Assembly: GCA_004195335.1 (NCBI GenBank)
Contig: SDWK01000753.1
Coordinates: 1 to 5,151 of the forward strand
Direction: 5' to 3'
Source of the DNA: Shewanella sp.
GTDB lineage: Bacteria; Pseudomonadota; Gammaproteobacteria; Enterobacterales; Shewanellaceae
DNA length: 5,151 nucleotides
Shown here: one piece after another, positions 1 to 4,784 of the stretch
Numbering within the stretch: position 1 is the first letter of the stretch
Layout of the letters: every line of letters starts with the position of its first letter
The notes under the pieces: generated by a model
Told to the model about the DNA's origin: nothing
What the model saw: the letters and a program-made list of their open reading frames with translations, nothing else
Databases searched by the model: none
Made by a program: the position numbers and the translations under genes

Positions 1-60
1 AGCCGAGTCAGAGAGATTATTTCAAATTGACTCTATATCAGTGGCCAAAATTAGTTGACC
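1..60 (-). pseudogene. Possible out-of-frame remnant of the kinase HATPase_c domain
   Basis: Directly after the kinase stop, the neighbouring minus-strand frame (codons starting at 60, 57 and so on) reads GQLILATDIESI, then a TGA at 22-24, then NNLSDSA up to the window edge. In hybrid kinases the segment after HisKA typically reads V-P-Q-L-hydrophobic-x-G/T-D, then R-L-x-Q-I-L-x-NLL-x-NA-x-KFT. The match to QL-I-L-A-TD and to NNL-x-x-x-A suggests the same gene continues here after a frameshift, with an internal stop and about three residues lost. This is an inference from a short stretch; sequence left of the window would settle it. Confidence 0.4.
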
Positions 61-1583
61 ACTTCATCGTCGATGTGCAGATTGAGTTGTTTCTTATGGG
101 CTAGAGGTAGGAAGACTTGAACCACGTTGTCGATCACCTCTGTAATTGAAAAGTCGCGCTGTTCTAGCTGCATCTTTCCGGCTTCAATTTTATTGATATC
201 TAGAATGTCATTGAGAATATAGATAAGGTTGGTCGCAGAAGTTGTTGCCGTTTCTATTAAGGACATGGACTCTGGGTTTTGCTTCGACAGAGTGAGTAGA
301 TCTAAGGAGCCGATAACGCCATTCATCGGGGTTCGCAGCTCATGGCTCATCATAGATAAGAATTCGCTTTTGGCCTGACTGGCGCGCTCTGCCCGCACTT
401 TGGCCTGTTGAAATTCTTGAGTGCGTTGCGTCACCCTTGCCTCTAACTCATCATTTGCTTTTTGCAGTTCGGCTTGAATTTTAAAGATCGGAGATTGATC
501 GATACAGATCCCATCGATTCGACAATGTTGTTTTTCTCTGTTCTGTCCAACCTTGGCTTTTGCGTGTACGTAGATTATCTCACCATGGGGTAAAATTGAG
601 CGGTATTGCTCATCAAATAACTCTCCGGTACTTAAAGAGTGATTGATGGCGGCGAGTACTAGCTCTAGGTCTTCGGGGTGGAGTCTCTCCACCCATTTTT
701 CTAGATTTCCAATGTCGTCCGGCTGTAGGGCAAACATATTATTTGCTCGACTATCCCAGTCCCAAACCCAGTTATTCTCACTATCAATTTCTGCCCGCCA
801 GTTACCGATATTTCCTGCATCCATAGAGATATTTTTACTTTCAATGGCATCGTGTAATGCAAAAAGAGTTTCTTTGGCTTCGGTGCAATCGATTAATGAA
901 CCCGTATGTGTATAGTGATTATCTTTCGATAAAATGGCTTCGCTTCTCAGCTCAAACCATCGCTCTTTTCCATTAATTAGGGCTCTGAATTCAAGACAAA
1001 ACCGGGTTCCCAGTTCGAGAATGTCATCCAGATACGGATCGAATTTATGTTGATCCCTTGGATCAACCATACTTTTGAAGTGCTGCCAACTGAGGGGGAA
1101 ATCTATATCTATGCCAATCAGCTCTTTGAATTTCAGCGAGAAATAGCAAAACTTTGAATGTGGGCTATATTCCCATATCCCAATATTCGCGCCTTTAATT
1201 GCATGATTTAGCCTTTCCAGCTTATGCTTTGCCTGATATTTTTTAGCACGGCACTCACCGCATCGGTTAACGATTAGCCAGTACTCCCCGGGAGTTAATA
1301 GACTCTCATTGATACTGACATTGACACAAATATTTTGGCTATTAACAGAGAGAGTGGAAAAAAACTGTTTTTTTTCAATTAAATGGTGAGTAAAAGCAGA
1401 ACTGTTTGTAACACTGAGGTCTTTAAATAGGTTAAAAAAGCGGTAGGCTAGTTCTCCTGACATCATTTCACTGGAAACTTTAAATTCATTTTGAAAACTG
1501 GAGTTTACAGACAGAATGCCTCCTTCTTTGCTGCAAACCATGATGGGAAATGGGGTGAGGTCAGTTGAAGAAGTAGCGTACAT
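51..1583 (-). CDS. PAS-domain sensor histidine kinase, truncated after the HisKA domain
   Basis: This is a 510-residue sensor kinase that would autophosphorylate on histidine in response to a signal sensed by PAS domains. Residues about 10-105 look like a degenerate PAS domain. Residues about 122-240 and 243-365 are two PAS/PAC-like modules, with W-E-Y and W-R-A core strands and ERLHPED in the second. A coiled coil follows (about 366-405), then a HisKA domain with the H-box SHELRTPMNGVIG and phospho-acceptor His414 (codon at 342-344). No membrane segment is visible, so it is probably cytosolic. The reading frame ends at residue 510, just where the HATPase_c domain should begin, so the N, G1 and G2 boxes are missing. 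A family member would normally carry at least 120 more residues, often followed by a receiver domain. As read, it cannot bind ATP through its own domain and is probably a frameshifted gene. The start has no clear Shine-Dalgarno sequence. The domain call is firm; the signal and partner are unknown. Confidence 0.88.
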   Translation of the reverse strand: MYATSSTDLTPFPIMVCSKEGGILSVNSSFQNEFKVSSEMMSGELAYRFFNLFKDLSVTNSSAFTHHLIEKKQFFSTLSVNSQNICVNVSINESLLTPGEYWLIVNRCGECRAKKYQAKHKLERLNHAIKGANIGIWEYSPHSKFCYFSLKFKELIGIDIDFPLSWQHFKSMVDPRDQHKFDPYLDDILELGTRFCLEFRALINGKERWFELRSEAILSKDNHYTHTGSLIDCTEAKETLFALHDAIESKNISMDAGNIGNWRAEIDSENNWVWDWDSRANNMFALQPDDIGNLEKWVERLHPEDLELVLAAINHSLSTGELFDEQYRSILPHGEIIYVHAKAKVGQNREKQHCRIDGICIDQSPIFKIQAELQKANDELEARVTQRTQEFQQAKVRAERASQAKSEFLSMMSHELRTPMNGVIGSLDLLTLSKQNPESMSLIETATTSATNLIYILNDILDINKIEAGKMQLEQRDFSITEVIDNVVQVFLPLAHKKQLNLHIDDEVVN

Positions 1584-1594
1584 AGTCCATTTGT

Positions 1595-1606
1595 ACTCGC
1601 GCGAGT
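1595..1606. repeat. 12-bp perfect palindrome in the kinase leader
   Basis: ACTCGCGCGAGT is a perfect palindrome 12 bp upstream of the kinase start codon, in an otherwise AT-rich leader. It could be an operator or a small leader hairpin. It overlaps the place where a Shine-Dalgarno sequence would be expected, and no good one is present. Its role is not known. Confidence 0.4.
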
Positions 1607-1639
1607 TAAATCCTATAGATAAGAATAGCAGTTATTGTT

Positions 1640-1664
1640 TTTTTAGCCTGATGAGGCGTAAAAA
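1640..1664. repeat. Hairpin between the stress-protein and kinase genes
   Basis: TTTTTA-GCCT-GATG-AGGC-G-TAAAAA folds into a 10-bp stem with a four-base loop and one bulged G. It lies 45 bp past the stress-protein stop codon and 56 bp before the kinase start. A-tracts and T-tracts flank the GC core on both sides, as in a bidirectional terminator, but the T-tract forms part of the stem and the GC core has only four pairs. It may attenuate transcription from the stress gene into the kinase gene; it is a weak terminator at best. Confidence 0.4.
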
Positions 1665-1709
1665 TTTTCAGTTCGTCTATCTCATATACACGAATGCTTC
1701 ATACCGCAT

Positions 1710-2600
1710 TTAGCTTGATGCTGGCTTGATTGCGAAAATATCGCAGTTAAGCTGATCTATGATGTGCTCACTGGTGTGCCCTTTAAATTGGCTGAATAAC
1801 CCATGATGTTCTCCGGCGCCAAGGATGACAATGTTGGCTCGATATTTTTCTGCCATATTGGGGATGATGTGATCCGGTAGCCCCTCTTCCAAATGCAAGT
1901 GGCTGTTTTCAATCTGATGAGATCTGACTGAATCGACTAAGTTTATCCAGTGACGACTCTGATTACTTAGTCGGTGATTCTTCACCTTGGGGGGCTTTAT
2001 CGCCATACTGAGATTTTGCTCAAGAAAACAGTTCACAAGGTGAATGTCGCTACTTAGAAGGCTGGCAATATGCTCGGTTTCATCGAGTAGTTTTTGATTG
2101 AAGGTATGGTGTTGGTGACTCGCATCATCTGTCTCTATCGCGGTAAGAATATGGCCACACTCCCCCCACTCATTTGCTCCAACCAGCATCACAGCAACGT
2201 CACTTTGTCTGAGTAGACGCCATTCATCGGCAAATGAAAACTCATGAAAAACAGGGTGATGGTGCTTGTAGTTGAGAATGACGAGATCGTATTTATCATG
2301 CTCGAGTTCCTCCAATATTGCTTTGGAGACACTGTTATTGATATTAGTCTTGTTCTCTATTGTGTTCCCCTGAGCACAGTATTGTTCAATAGACTTTTTA
2401 TGAACGACAAACGACTTGATGCTTGAACTTGAATGGGTCAACTTCGAGAGTAAAGTATTCTTAGGGCTGACTTCCAGTAAGGTTAGCTTTGCATGAGTTT
2501 TATCAGCTAAAATCATTGCTTTACGTAGAGCATCTTGCGTAGGTGAGCGAGTATCGACTACGGCTAAGATATGTTTGTATGCAATCATAAATACGTGCAT
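1710..2600 (-). CDS. Tandem-domain universal stress protein, UspE-like
   Basis: This is a 296-residue cytosolic protein made of two fused Usp domains (about residues 6-142 and 147-292), the architecture of enterobacterial UspE. Domain 1 opens with YKHILAVVD, the usual first strand, and contains DEWRLLRQSDVAVMLV, which parallels the DWHLLRK motif of UspE. Domain 2 contains GLPDHIIPNMAE and ends in the segment LGAG(E)HHGLFSQFKGHTSEHIID, which corresponds to the family's glycine-rich nucleotide loop. The second glycine of G-2x-G-9x-G is replaced by Glu264, so ATP binding is doubtful. This agrees with known differences between UspE-type and UspA-type or ATP-binding members, but binding is not tested here. 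Family members act in stress survival, motility and adhesion. The start could instead be Met5 (2586-2588), which lines up better with the usual MxxYxxIL start; neither has a good Shine-Dalgarno sequence. The family call is strong; orthology to uspE itself is less certain because the sequence is divergent. Confidence 0.85.
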   Translation of the reverse strand: MHVFMIAYKHILAVVDTRSPTQDALRKAMILADKTHAKLTLLEVSPKNTLLSKLTHSSSSIKSFVVHKKSIEQYCAQGNTIENKTNINNSVSKAILEELEHDKYDLVILNYKHHHPVFHEFSFADEWRLLRQSDVAVMLVGANEWGECGHILTAIETDDASHQHHTFNQKLLDETEHIASLLSSDIHLVNCFLEQNLSMAIKPPKVKNHRLSNQSRHWINLVDSVRSHQIENSHLHLEEGLPDHIIPNMAEKYRANIVILGAGEHHGLFSQFKGHTSEHIIDQLNCDIFAIKPASS

Positions 2601-2616
2601 CTTATTTTAGGAACCC

Positions 2617-2645
2617 TTAATAAACTGTAGACTAAACATTGGCAA
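2617..2645 (-). promoter_or_regulatory. Sigma-70-like promoter of the UspE-like gene
   Basis: On the minus strand, TTGCCA (2640-2645; five of six consensus bases) is followed by a 17-base spacer and TATTAA (2617-2622; four of six). Transcription would start about 10 bases before Met1 or about 22 bases before Met5 of the stress protein. The very short leader for Met1 slightly favours Met5. This is a pattern match only. Confidence 0.5.
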
Positions 2646-2764
2646 AAAAGCGCGGTAAATAAGAATGATTTCGACTAAGATTATCTTTTTATAGTGCCTA
2701 ATAATCTAATTTTTTTAACAGACTGTTTGTATGAGATTTTTACTTTAGTTTTGAAAGAATATTC

Positions 2765-2786
2765 GGGCCTGTCGAGAGACAAGCCC
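2765..2786 (-). terminator. Probable terminator of the YcxB-like gene
   Basis: GGGC-C-TGTC-GAGA-GACA-A-GCCC forms an eight-pair stem interrupted by one C/A mismatch, with a four-base loop. It lies 50 bp past the stop codon of the YcxB-like gene. On the minus strand it is followed by GAATATTCTTTC, a poor T-tract. It would isolate this gene from the UspE-like gene downstream. The hairpin is clear; its efficiency as a terminator is uncertain. Confidence 0.5.
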
Positions 2787-2812
2787 TGCATTAACGAGAT
2801 GAATAATGGAAT

Positions 2813-2830
2813 GGGGGGGGGAGAGGGGAG
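2813..2830. repeat. Nine-G homopolymer within a polypurine tract
   Basis: A run of nine G (2813-2821) continues into GAGAGGGGA, giving an almost pure purine strand. It starts 16 bp downstream of the YcxB-like stop codon when read on the minus strand. It is the longest homopolymer in the window and could vary in length by slippage. It lies outside any credible coding region, so any effect would be on the transcript end rather than on a protein. Confidence 0.7.
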
Positions 2831-2836
2831 ATCGCT

Positions 2837-3307
2837 TTATGCCTTACTCTTGATAAATTCAATGGCCGCAGTATCCAGAGAGCGCTTAGAGATATAACTC
2901 ATACCATTCGAGTTTTTGATTAGAAAGCCTTTGCTCGTTATGGTTAGTTTGCTGATATCACTCCATAAAATAGAACTATCAATATAAAGTGACTTGCTGC
3001 TAATGCCTTGCTCATCGATAGTTAGTTTAACTTCATTACTCGCTGCCTTGCTCATCATCTGTCGCCATAACCACCAGGTTTTTTTGAATTTAACACTTAA
3101 GGCTTCTAAAGCACCCAGTCCGACAAGAAAGAGAGAAGCATAGGCATTCGCACCGGTGAGCAATAACGCCGTACCGACTAAAACAAACCCAATAGCTTTG
3201 TAGAAGGCGCCGAGAGATGTATCAATAGTTACTGATTCATCGAAGCATTCACTGAAATATGTTTTATCGAGAATATAGTGACTGGTAAAGCTAAAAGGAG
3301 CGTTCAT
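2837..3307 (-). CDS. YcxB-like small membrane protein
   Basis: This 156-residue protein has two adjacent hydrophobic helices (about residues 33-51 and 54-70), preceded by a short soluble N-terminus and followed by a basic, tryptophan-rich stretch (KKTWWLWRQ, 75-83). The C-terminal half (about 92-156) reads as the small beta-rich domain of the YcxB family: LTIDEQGI, then a serine-rich strand, ILWSDISKLTITSKGFLI, and a final KRSLD...EFIKSKA helix. The order (two helices, then a W-s-x-I-x-K-I-type beta domain) and the length match that family. Members are widespread inner-membrane proteins of unknown function. The gene is divergent from the DUF1971 gene, with 123 bp between their starts. The upstream sequence lacks a strong Shine-Dalgarno sequence. 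The family assignment is by recognition of the motif pattern; no function can be given. Confidence 0.72.
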   Translation of the reverse strand: MNAPFSFTSHYILDKTYFSECFDESVTIDTSLGAFYKAIGFVLVGTALLLTGANAYASLFLVGLGALEALSVKFKKTWWLWRQMMSKAASNEVKLTIDEQGISSKSLYIDSSILWSDISKLTITSKGFLIKNSNGMSYISKRSLDTAAIEFIKSKA

Positions 3308-3370
3308 TGGTATCGGCTTGGTGGAGTTTGAGGTTAGTTTAACCGTAACCTATCTCAATTCAAATCTTGT

Positions 3371-3399
3371 ATTAGTCACAAAGGTGCATCTAAACTCAA
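3371..3399 (-). promoter_or_regulatory. Candidate promoter for the YcxB-like gene
   Basis: On the minus strand TTGAGT (3394-3399) is followed by 17 bases and ACTAAT (3371-3376), each matching four of six sigma-70 consensus bases. It would give a leader of roughly 57 bases. The TGTGA inside the spacer and -10 region resembles a CRP half site, but the second half is absent. This is a weak match in a short divergent spacer. Confidence 0.3.
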
Positions 3400-3418
3400 T
3401 TGATAAGCGAAAACCAGC

Positions 3419-3423
3419 TAAGG
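3419..3423 (+). promoter_or_regulatory. Ribosome binding site of the DUF1971 gene
   Basis: TAAGG lies seven bases before the ATG at 3431. It supports this start for the DUF1971 protein; no other in-frame start lies nearby with better spacing. Confidence 0.6.
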
Positions 3424-3430
3424 CATAACG

Positions 3431-3766
3431 ATGTCATTTGTTCCTAAGGGCTATGTTAATTATCAATCGACCTGTGTTTTTACCAGAAAAAATGTACCTA
3501 AGGTATTGCTAGAGCCACACTATACAAAAGTGGGTGTCTATGGTCAGCTCCATGTGCTTTGTGGAGAATTAAAGTTTTATGGTTATGCTGACAAAGTGAG
3601 TGAACCCGAGAAAGTAGTGTTGGTAAAGGCCAATGAAACGGCAATATCTCATCCTGAGTATTGGCATAGAGTAGAGCCTTTAACTGATGACACTGAGTTC
3701 GAGATCCGTTTTTTTGCTCACAAGGATTCACCATTAGTTCGTGACGTTGAGCCAAAGAAAAATTGA
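3431..3766 (+). CDS. DUF1971 (TehB N-terminal-like, cupin-type) protein
   Basis: This is a 111-residue soluble protein consisting of one DUF1971 domain. The family signature is visible as HYTKVGVYGQLHVLCGELKF (30-49), followed by WHRVEPLTDD (78-87) and F-FAH (94-97). The same pattern, H-x-TKVG-x-x-G-x-L-x-VL-x-G-x-LKFY then WHRVE, occurs at the N-terminus of the Haemophilus-type TehB tellurite-resistance methyltransferase. Here no methyltransferase domain follows. The fold is thought to be a small cupin-like beta barrel; His30, His79 and His97 could be metal ligands, which is an inference. The gene stands alone on the plus strand with its own Shine-Dalgarno sequence, and a repeat element begins about 50 bp past its stop. 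A role in tellurite or oxyanion response is possible but not shown; many stand-alone members have no known function. Confidence 0.82.
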   Translation: MSFVPKGYVNYQSTCVFTRKNVPKVLLEPHYTKVGVYGQLHVLCGELKFYGYADKVSEPEKVVLVKANETAISHPEYWHRVEPLTDDTEFEIRFFAHKDSPLVRDVEPKKN

Positions 3767-3800
3767 TGTCTCATGTGGATGTGAGTTATCTATAATCAGG

Positions 3801-3819
3801 CTCTATCGCTCAGCGAGAG
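3801..3819 (+). terminator. Weak hairpin after the DUF1971 gene
   Basis: CTC-TA-TCGCT-C-AGCGA-GAG pairs as five plus three base pairs with a two-base bulge and a minimal loop, 34 bp after the DUF1971 stop codon. Only three T residues follow. It overlaps the left end of the repeat element, so it may belong to the element rather than to the gene. It is a possible terminator at low confidence. Confidence 0.3.
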
Positions 3820-3833
3820 TTTAGCGCTTCTGA
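3820..3833. repeat. Left terminal inverted repeat
   Basis: TTTAGCGCTTCTGA is the exact reverse complement of 4235-4248. With the outer GCGAG block at 3814-3818 it forms the left end of the proposed element. A 14-bp perfect match at this spacing is unlikely by chance. Confidence 0.75.
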
Positions 3834-3904
3834 GGCAACGCCCTTTATTGCTCCTCGGCTCTGGCATCCTCGGTAACTGCTCCATGCGTTACTCTATCTC
3901 CTGA

Positions 3905-3916
3905 ATCTGACCTTCA
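3905..3916. repeat. Internal direct repeat, copy 1
   Basis: ATCTGACCTTCA at 3905-3916 recurs exactly at 4070-4081. In both copies it is followed by one variable base and GG. The copies are 165 bp apart inside the repeat element and have the same orientation. Confidence 0.65.
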
Positions 3917-3944
3917 TGGAAGAAAGAAATGTCAAACTTTGTAT

Positions 3945-3992
3945 GGAACAAAATAGACCATTCAGTCGTGCTTCGCTCTCTCTAATTGTTCC
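3945..3992. repeat. Internal inverted repeat of the element
   Basis: GGAACAA (3945-3951) and TTGTTCC (3986-3992) are perfect complements separated by 34 bases, giving a possible seven-pair stem within the left half of the element. Confidence 0.4.
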
Positions 3993-4069
3993 TGCATTAT
4001 TCTACCTTCGCCATATATGGGCTCGTACCTCCAACATCCATATAGTTGTGCATAAATGACATTTACAAC

Positions 4070-4081
4070 ATCTGACCTTCA
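4070..4081. repeat. Internal direct repeat, copy 2
   Basis: This is the second exact copy of ATCTGACCTTCA. Its last two bases overlap the outer stem of the large hairpin that starts at 4080. Confidence 0.65.
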
Positions 4082-4177
4082 GGGTCTTAAGCATTCCAGA
4101 CGCTTTAAAGACATTTCCCATATCCCTATGGGTCAGGAGGAAATGTCTTAAGTAGGTAGGGAACATACAAGACCCTG
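4080..4177. repeat. Large nested hairpin inside the element
   Basis: Three stems are nested around one axis. The outer is CAGGGTCTT (4080-4088) with AAGACCCTG (4169-4177). The next is AAGACATTTCC (4108-4118) with GGAAATGTCTT (4139-4149), a perfect 11-bp stem. The tip is CCATA with TATGG around TCCC. The linkers between the outer and inner stems are both exactly 19 bases and share a facing TTCC/GGAA. Equal linker length and nested pairing mean the whole 98 bp can fold as one long imperfect hairpin in DNA or RNA. Confidence 0.7.
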
Positions 4178-4234
4178 TTGTTTGCAACGAGTGAAGAGCA
4201 TGGTTATTCTACTTTTAAGCTCGTTAACACAGTA

Positions 4235-4248
4235 TCAGAAGCGCTAAA
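4235..4248. repeat. Right terminal inverted repeat
   Basis: TCAGAAGCGCTAAA is the exact reverse complement of 3820-3833. The outer CTCGC block at 4250-4254 continues the match to the left end after one spacer base. Confidence 0.75.
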
Positions 4249-4251
4249 GCT

Positions 4252-4271
4252 CGCCTTTAAGGCGTGTTTTT
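4252..4271 (+). terminator. Hairpin plus T-run at the right end of the element
   Basis: CGCC-TTTAA-GGCG (4252-4264) is followed by TGTTTTT, the form of a short Rho-independent terminator on the plus strand. The stem is only four GC pairs. It mirrors the small hairpin just outside the left terminal repeat, so it may be part of the mobile unit that also stops transcription coming from the left. Confidence 0.4.
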
Positions 4272-4395
4272 GGCTGCCTACTTCTGCGTTGAATGACTTA
4301 AGAAGGGAGCATCATTCCCTCATCCATTCGCCTTGAATTAGTTTGCCAAAAAAACTCTTAGTAGATCAGTTTCTTATACCTATCGATACAATGCA
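4255..4395. other. Non-coding stretch flanking the right end of the repeat
   Basis: No gene is visible here. TTTTTGGC (4267-4274) and GCCAAAAA (4345-4352) are inverted copies about 70 bp apart, and AGGGA/TCCCT pair around GCATCAT at about 4304-4320. These symmetries suggest that the structured repeat may extend to about 4355, beyond the terminal repeats used to define the minimal element. Confidence 0.4.
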
Positions 4396-4411
4396 GTTAA
4401 CAAAAGTTAAC
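4396..4411. promoter_or_regulatory. Paired GTTAAC motif, candidate operator
   Basis: GTTAAC (4396-4401), AAAA, GTTAAC (4406-4411) makes a perfect 16-bp inverted repeat apart from its four-base A centre. Each half is itself a palindrome, and the halves are 10 bp apart, one helical turn. It lies about 85 bp upstream of the small membrane-protein gene, where a regulator could act. A near -35 match, TTTACA (4418-4423), follows, but no well-spaced -10 element is convincing. The binding factor is unknown. Confidence 0.4.
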
Positions 4412-4485
4412 ATGACATTTACACATCAAATCGTTAGAGTGGTACAGTGTCATTTTCGACATAAGTGTTGAGTGAAATGATGAGT

Positions 4486-4491
4486 AAGGAG
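4486..4491 (+). promoter_or_regulatory. Strong ribosome binding site of the small membrane-protein gene
   Basis: AAGGAG lies five bases before the ATG at 4497. It is the best Shine-Dalgarno sequence in the window and is the main reason to accept this short gene as real. Confidence 0.75.
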
Positions 4492-4496
4492 AGGGC

Positions 4497-4745
4497 ATGT
4501 TGTTAGGAAACATAGCTGAACTATTTTTCTGGTTTTTCTGGGAGTTTTTGCTCTCATTCATCTTATATACGACTGGTGTAGTGGTCTTAGGTGTGCTCTC
4601 TTTTGGTCGCATACAAAAACCACTTTATTTTCCTGGCGTCTTTAATAGTGAAAAGCGTCTCGCGAAGAATGATTTCTTTTCTGTCTATATTACGGGGTTC
4701 TTTTTCTATCTCATCTTACTGACCTTGATTATCTGGTTAGGCTAA
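4497..4745 (+). CDS. Small two-helix membrane protein of unknown function
   Basis: I do not recognise a family for this 82-residue protein. It has a long, aromatic-rich hydrophobic segment (about residues 7-36, with FFWFFWEF near its start), a polar loop (about 38-59, containing R38, K41, K53, R54 and K57) and a second hydrophobic segment (about 60-81) that ends two residues before the stop. The positive loop predicts both termini on the outer face and the loop in the cytoplasm. The strong AAGGAG and the clean membrane-protein composition argue that it is a real gene and not chance. Both neighbours on the right run towards it on the minus strand, so it is probably transcribed alone. A role in the envelope is the most that can be said. 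Confidence 0.7.
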   Translation: MLLGNIAELFFWFFWEFLLSFILYTTGVVVLGVLSFGRIQKPLYFPGVFNSEKRLAKNDFFSVYITGFFFYLILLTLIIWLG

Positions 4746-4784
4746 TCTCGTTTATCGTTTCCATTTGTTTAATATCTGCTGCAC

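Larger units (their letters stand above)
3814..4254. mobile_element. MITE-like non-coding repeat element with terminal inverted repeats
   Basis: The ends carry a perfect 14-bp inverted repeat, TTTAGCGCTTCTGA at 3820-3833 and its reverse complement at 4235-4248. It extends outward through GCGAG (3814-3818) and CTCGC (4250-4254), with two bases against one between the blocks. The roughly 440 bp in between has no credible ORF: all frames are broken by stops, and the longest open stretches are about 60 codons with no family resemblance. Instead it is full of internal symmetry, with stems at 3945-3951/3986-3992 and 4080-4177 and a direct repeat at 3905-3916/4070-4081. Terminal inverted repeats, absence of coding and rich folding fit a miniature inverted-repeat transposable element or a similar dispersed intergenic repeat. 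No target-site duplication is evident, and the true boundaries may lie further out, perhaps to about 4370. Parts feel familiar as an intergenic repeat of Shewanella-type genomes, but that is memory and not a search result. Confidence 0.6.

Noticed and set aside
643..915. 90-codon open frame on the plus strand inside the kinase gene
   Set aside because: It is antisense to a domain-bearing kinase region, has no ribosome site and a low-complexity serine-rich translation; a shadow frame.
2694..2897. 67-codon open frame on the plus strand across the nine-G tract
   Set aside because: It runs over a hairpin and the G-tract into the antisense of the YcxB-like gene, and the translation resembles no protein.
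3371..3399. CRP site in the divergent spacer
   Set aside because: Only one TGTGA half is present; the expected TCACA half at six bases is missing.
3498..3755. 85-codon minus-strand frame opposite the DUF1971 gene
   Set aside because: The plus strand carries a clear family signature and a ribosome site; the minus frame is its shadow.
3796..3885. 29-codon minus-strand frame with an upstream GGAG (starts MEQLPRMPEP)
   Set aside because: It crosses the left terminal repeat and ends in the small hairpin. It could be a short peptide carried by the element, but nothing beyond an open frame and a GGAG supports it.
4002..4187. 61-codon minus-strand frame inside the repeat element
   Set aside because: It is read straight through the large nested hairpin, so its codons are explained by structure, and it shows no family resemblance.
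3814..4371. Integron attC site or CRISPR array as the explanation for the repeats
   Set aside because: There is no GTTRRRY/RYYYAAC pair with attC geometry, and there are no regularly spaced direct repeats with unique spacers.
4477..4506. Nine-codon frame overlapping the start of the small membrane-protein gene, possible leader peptide
   Set aside because: It has no ribosome site of its own and no attenuator-type codon run; the overlap is probably accidental.
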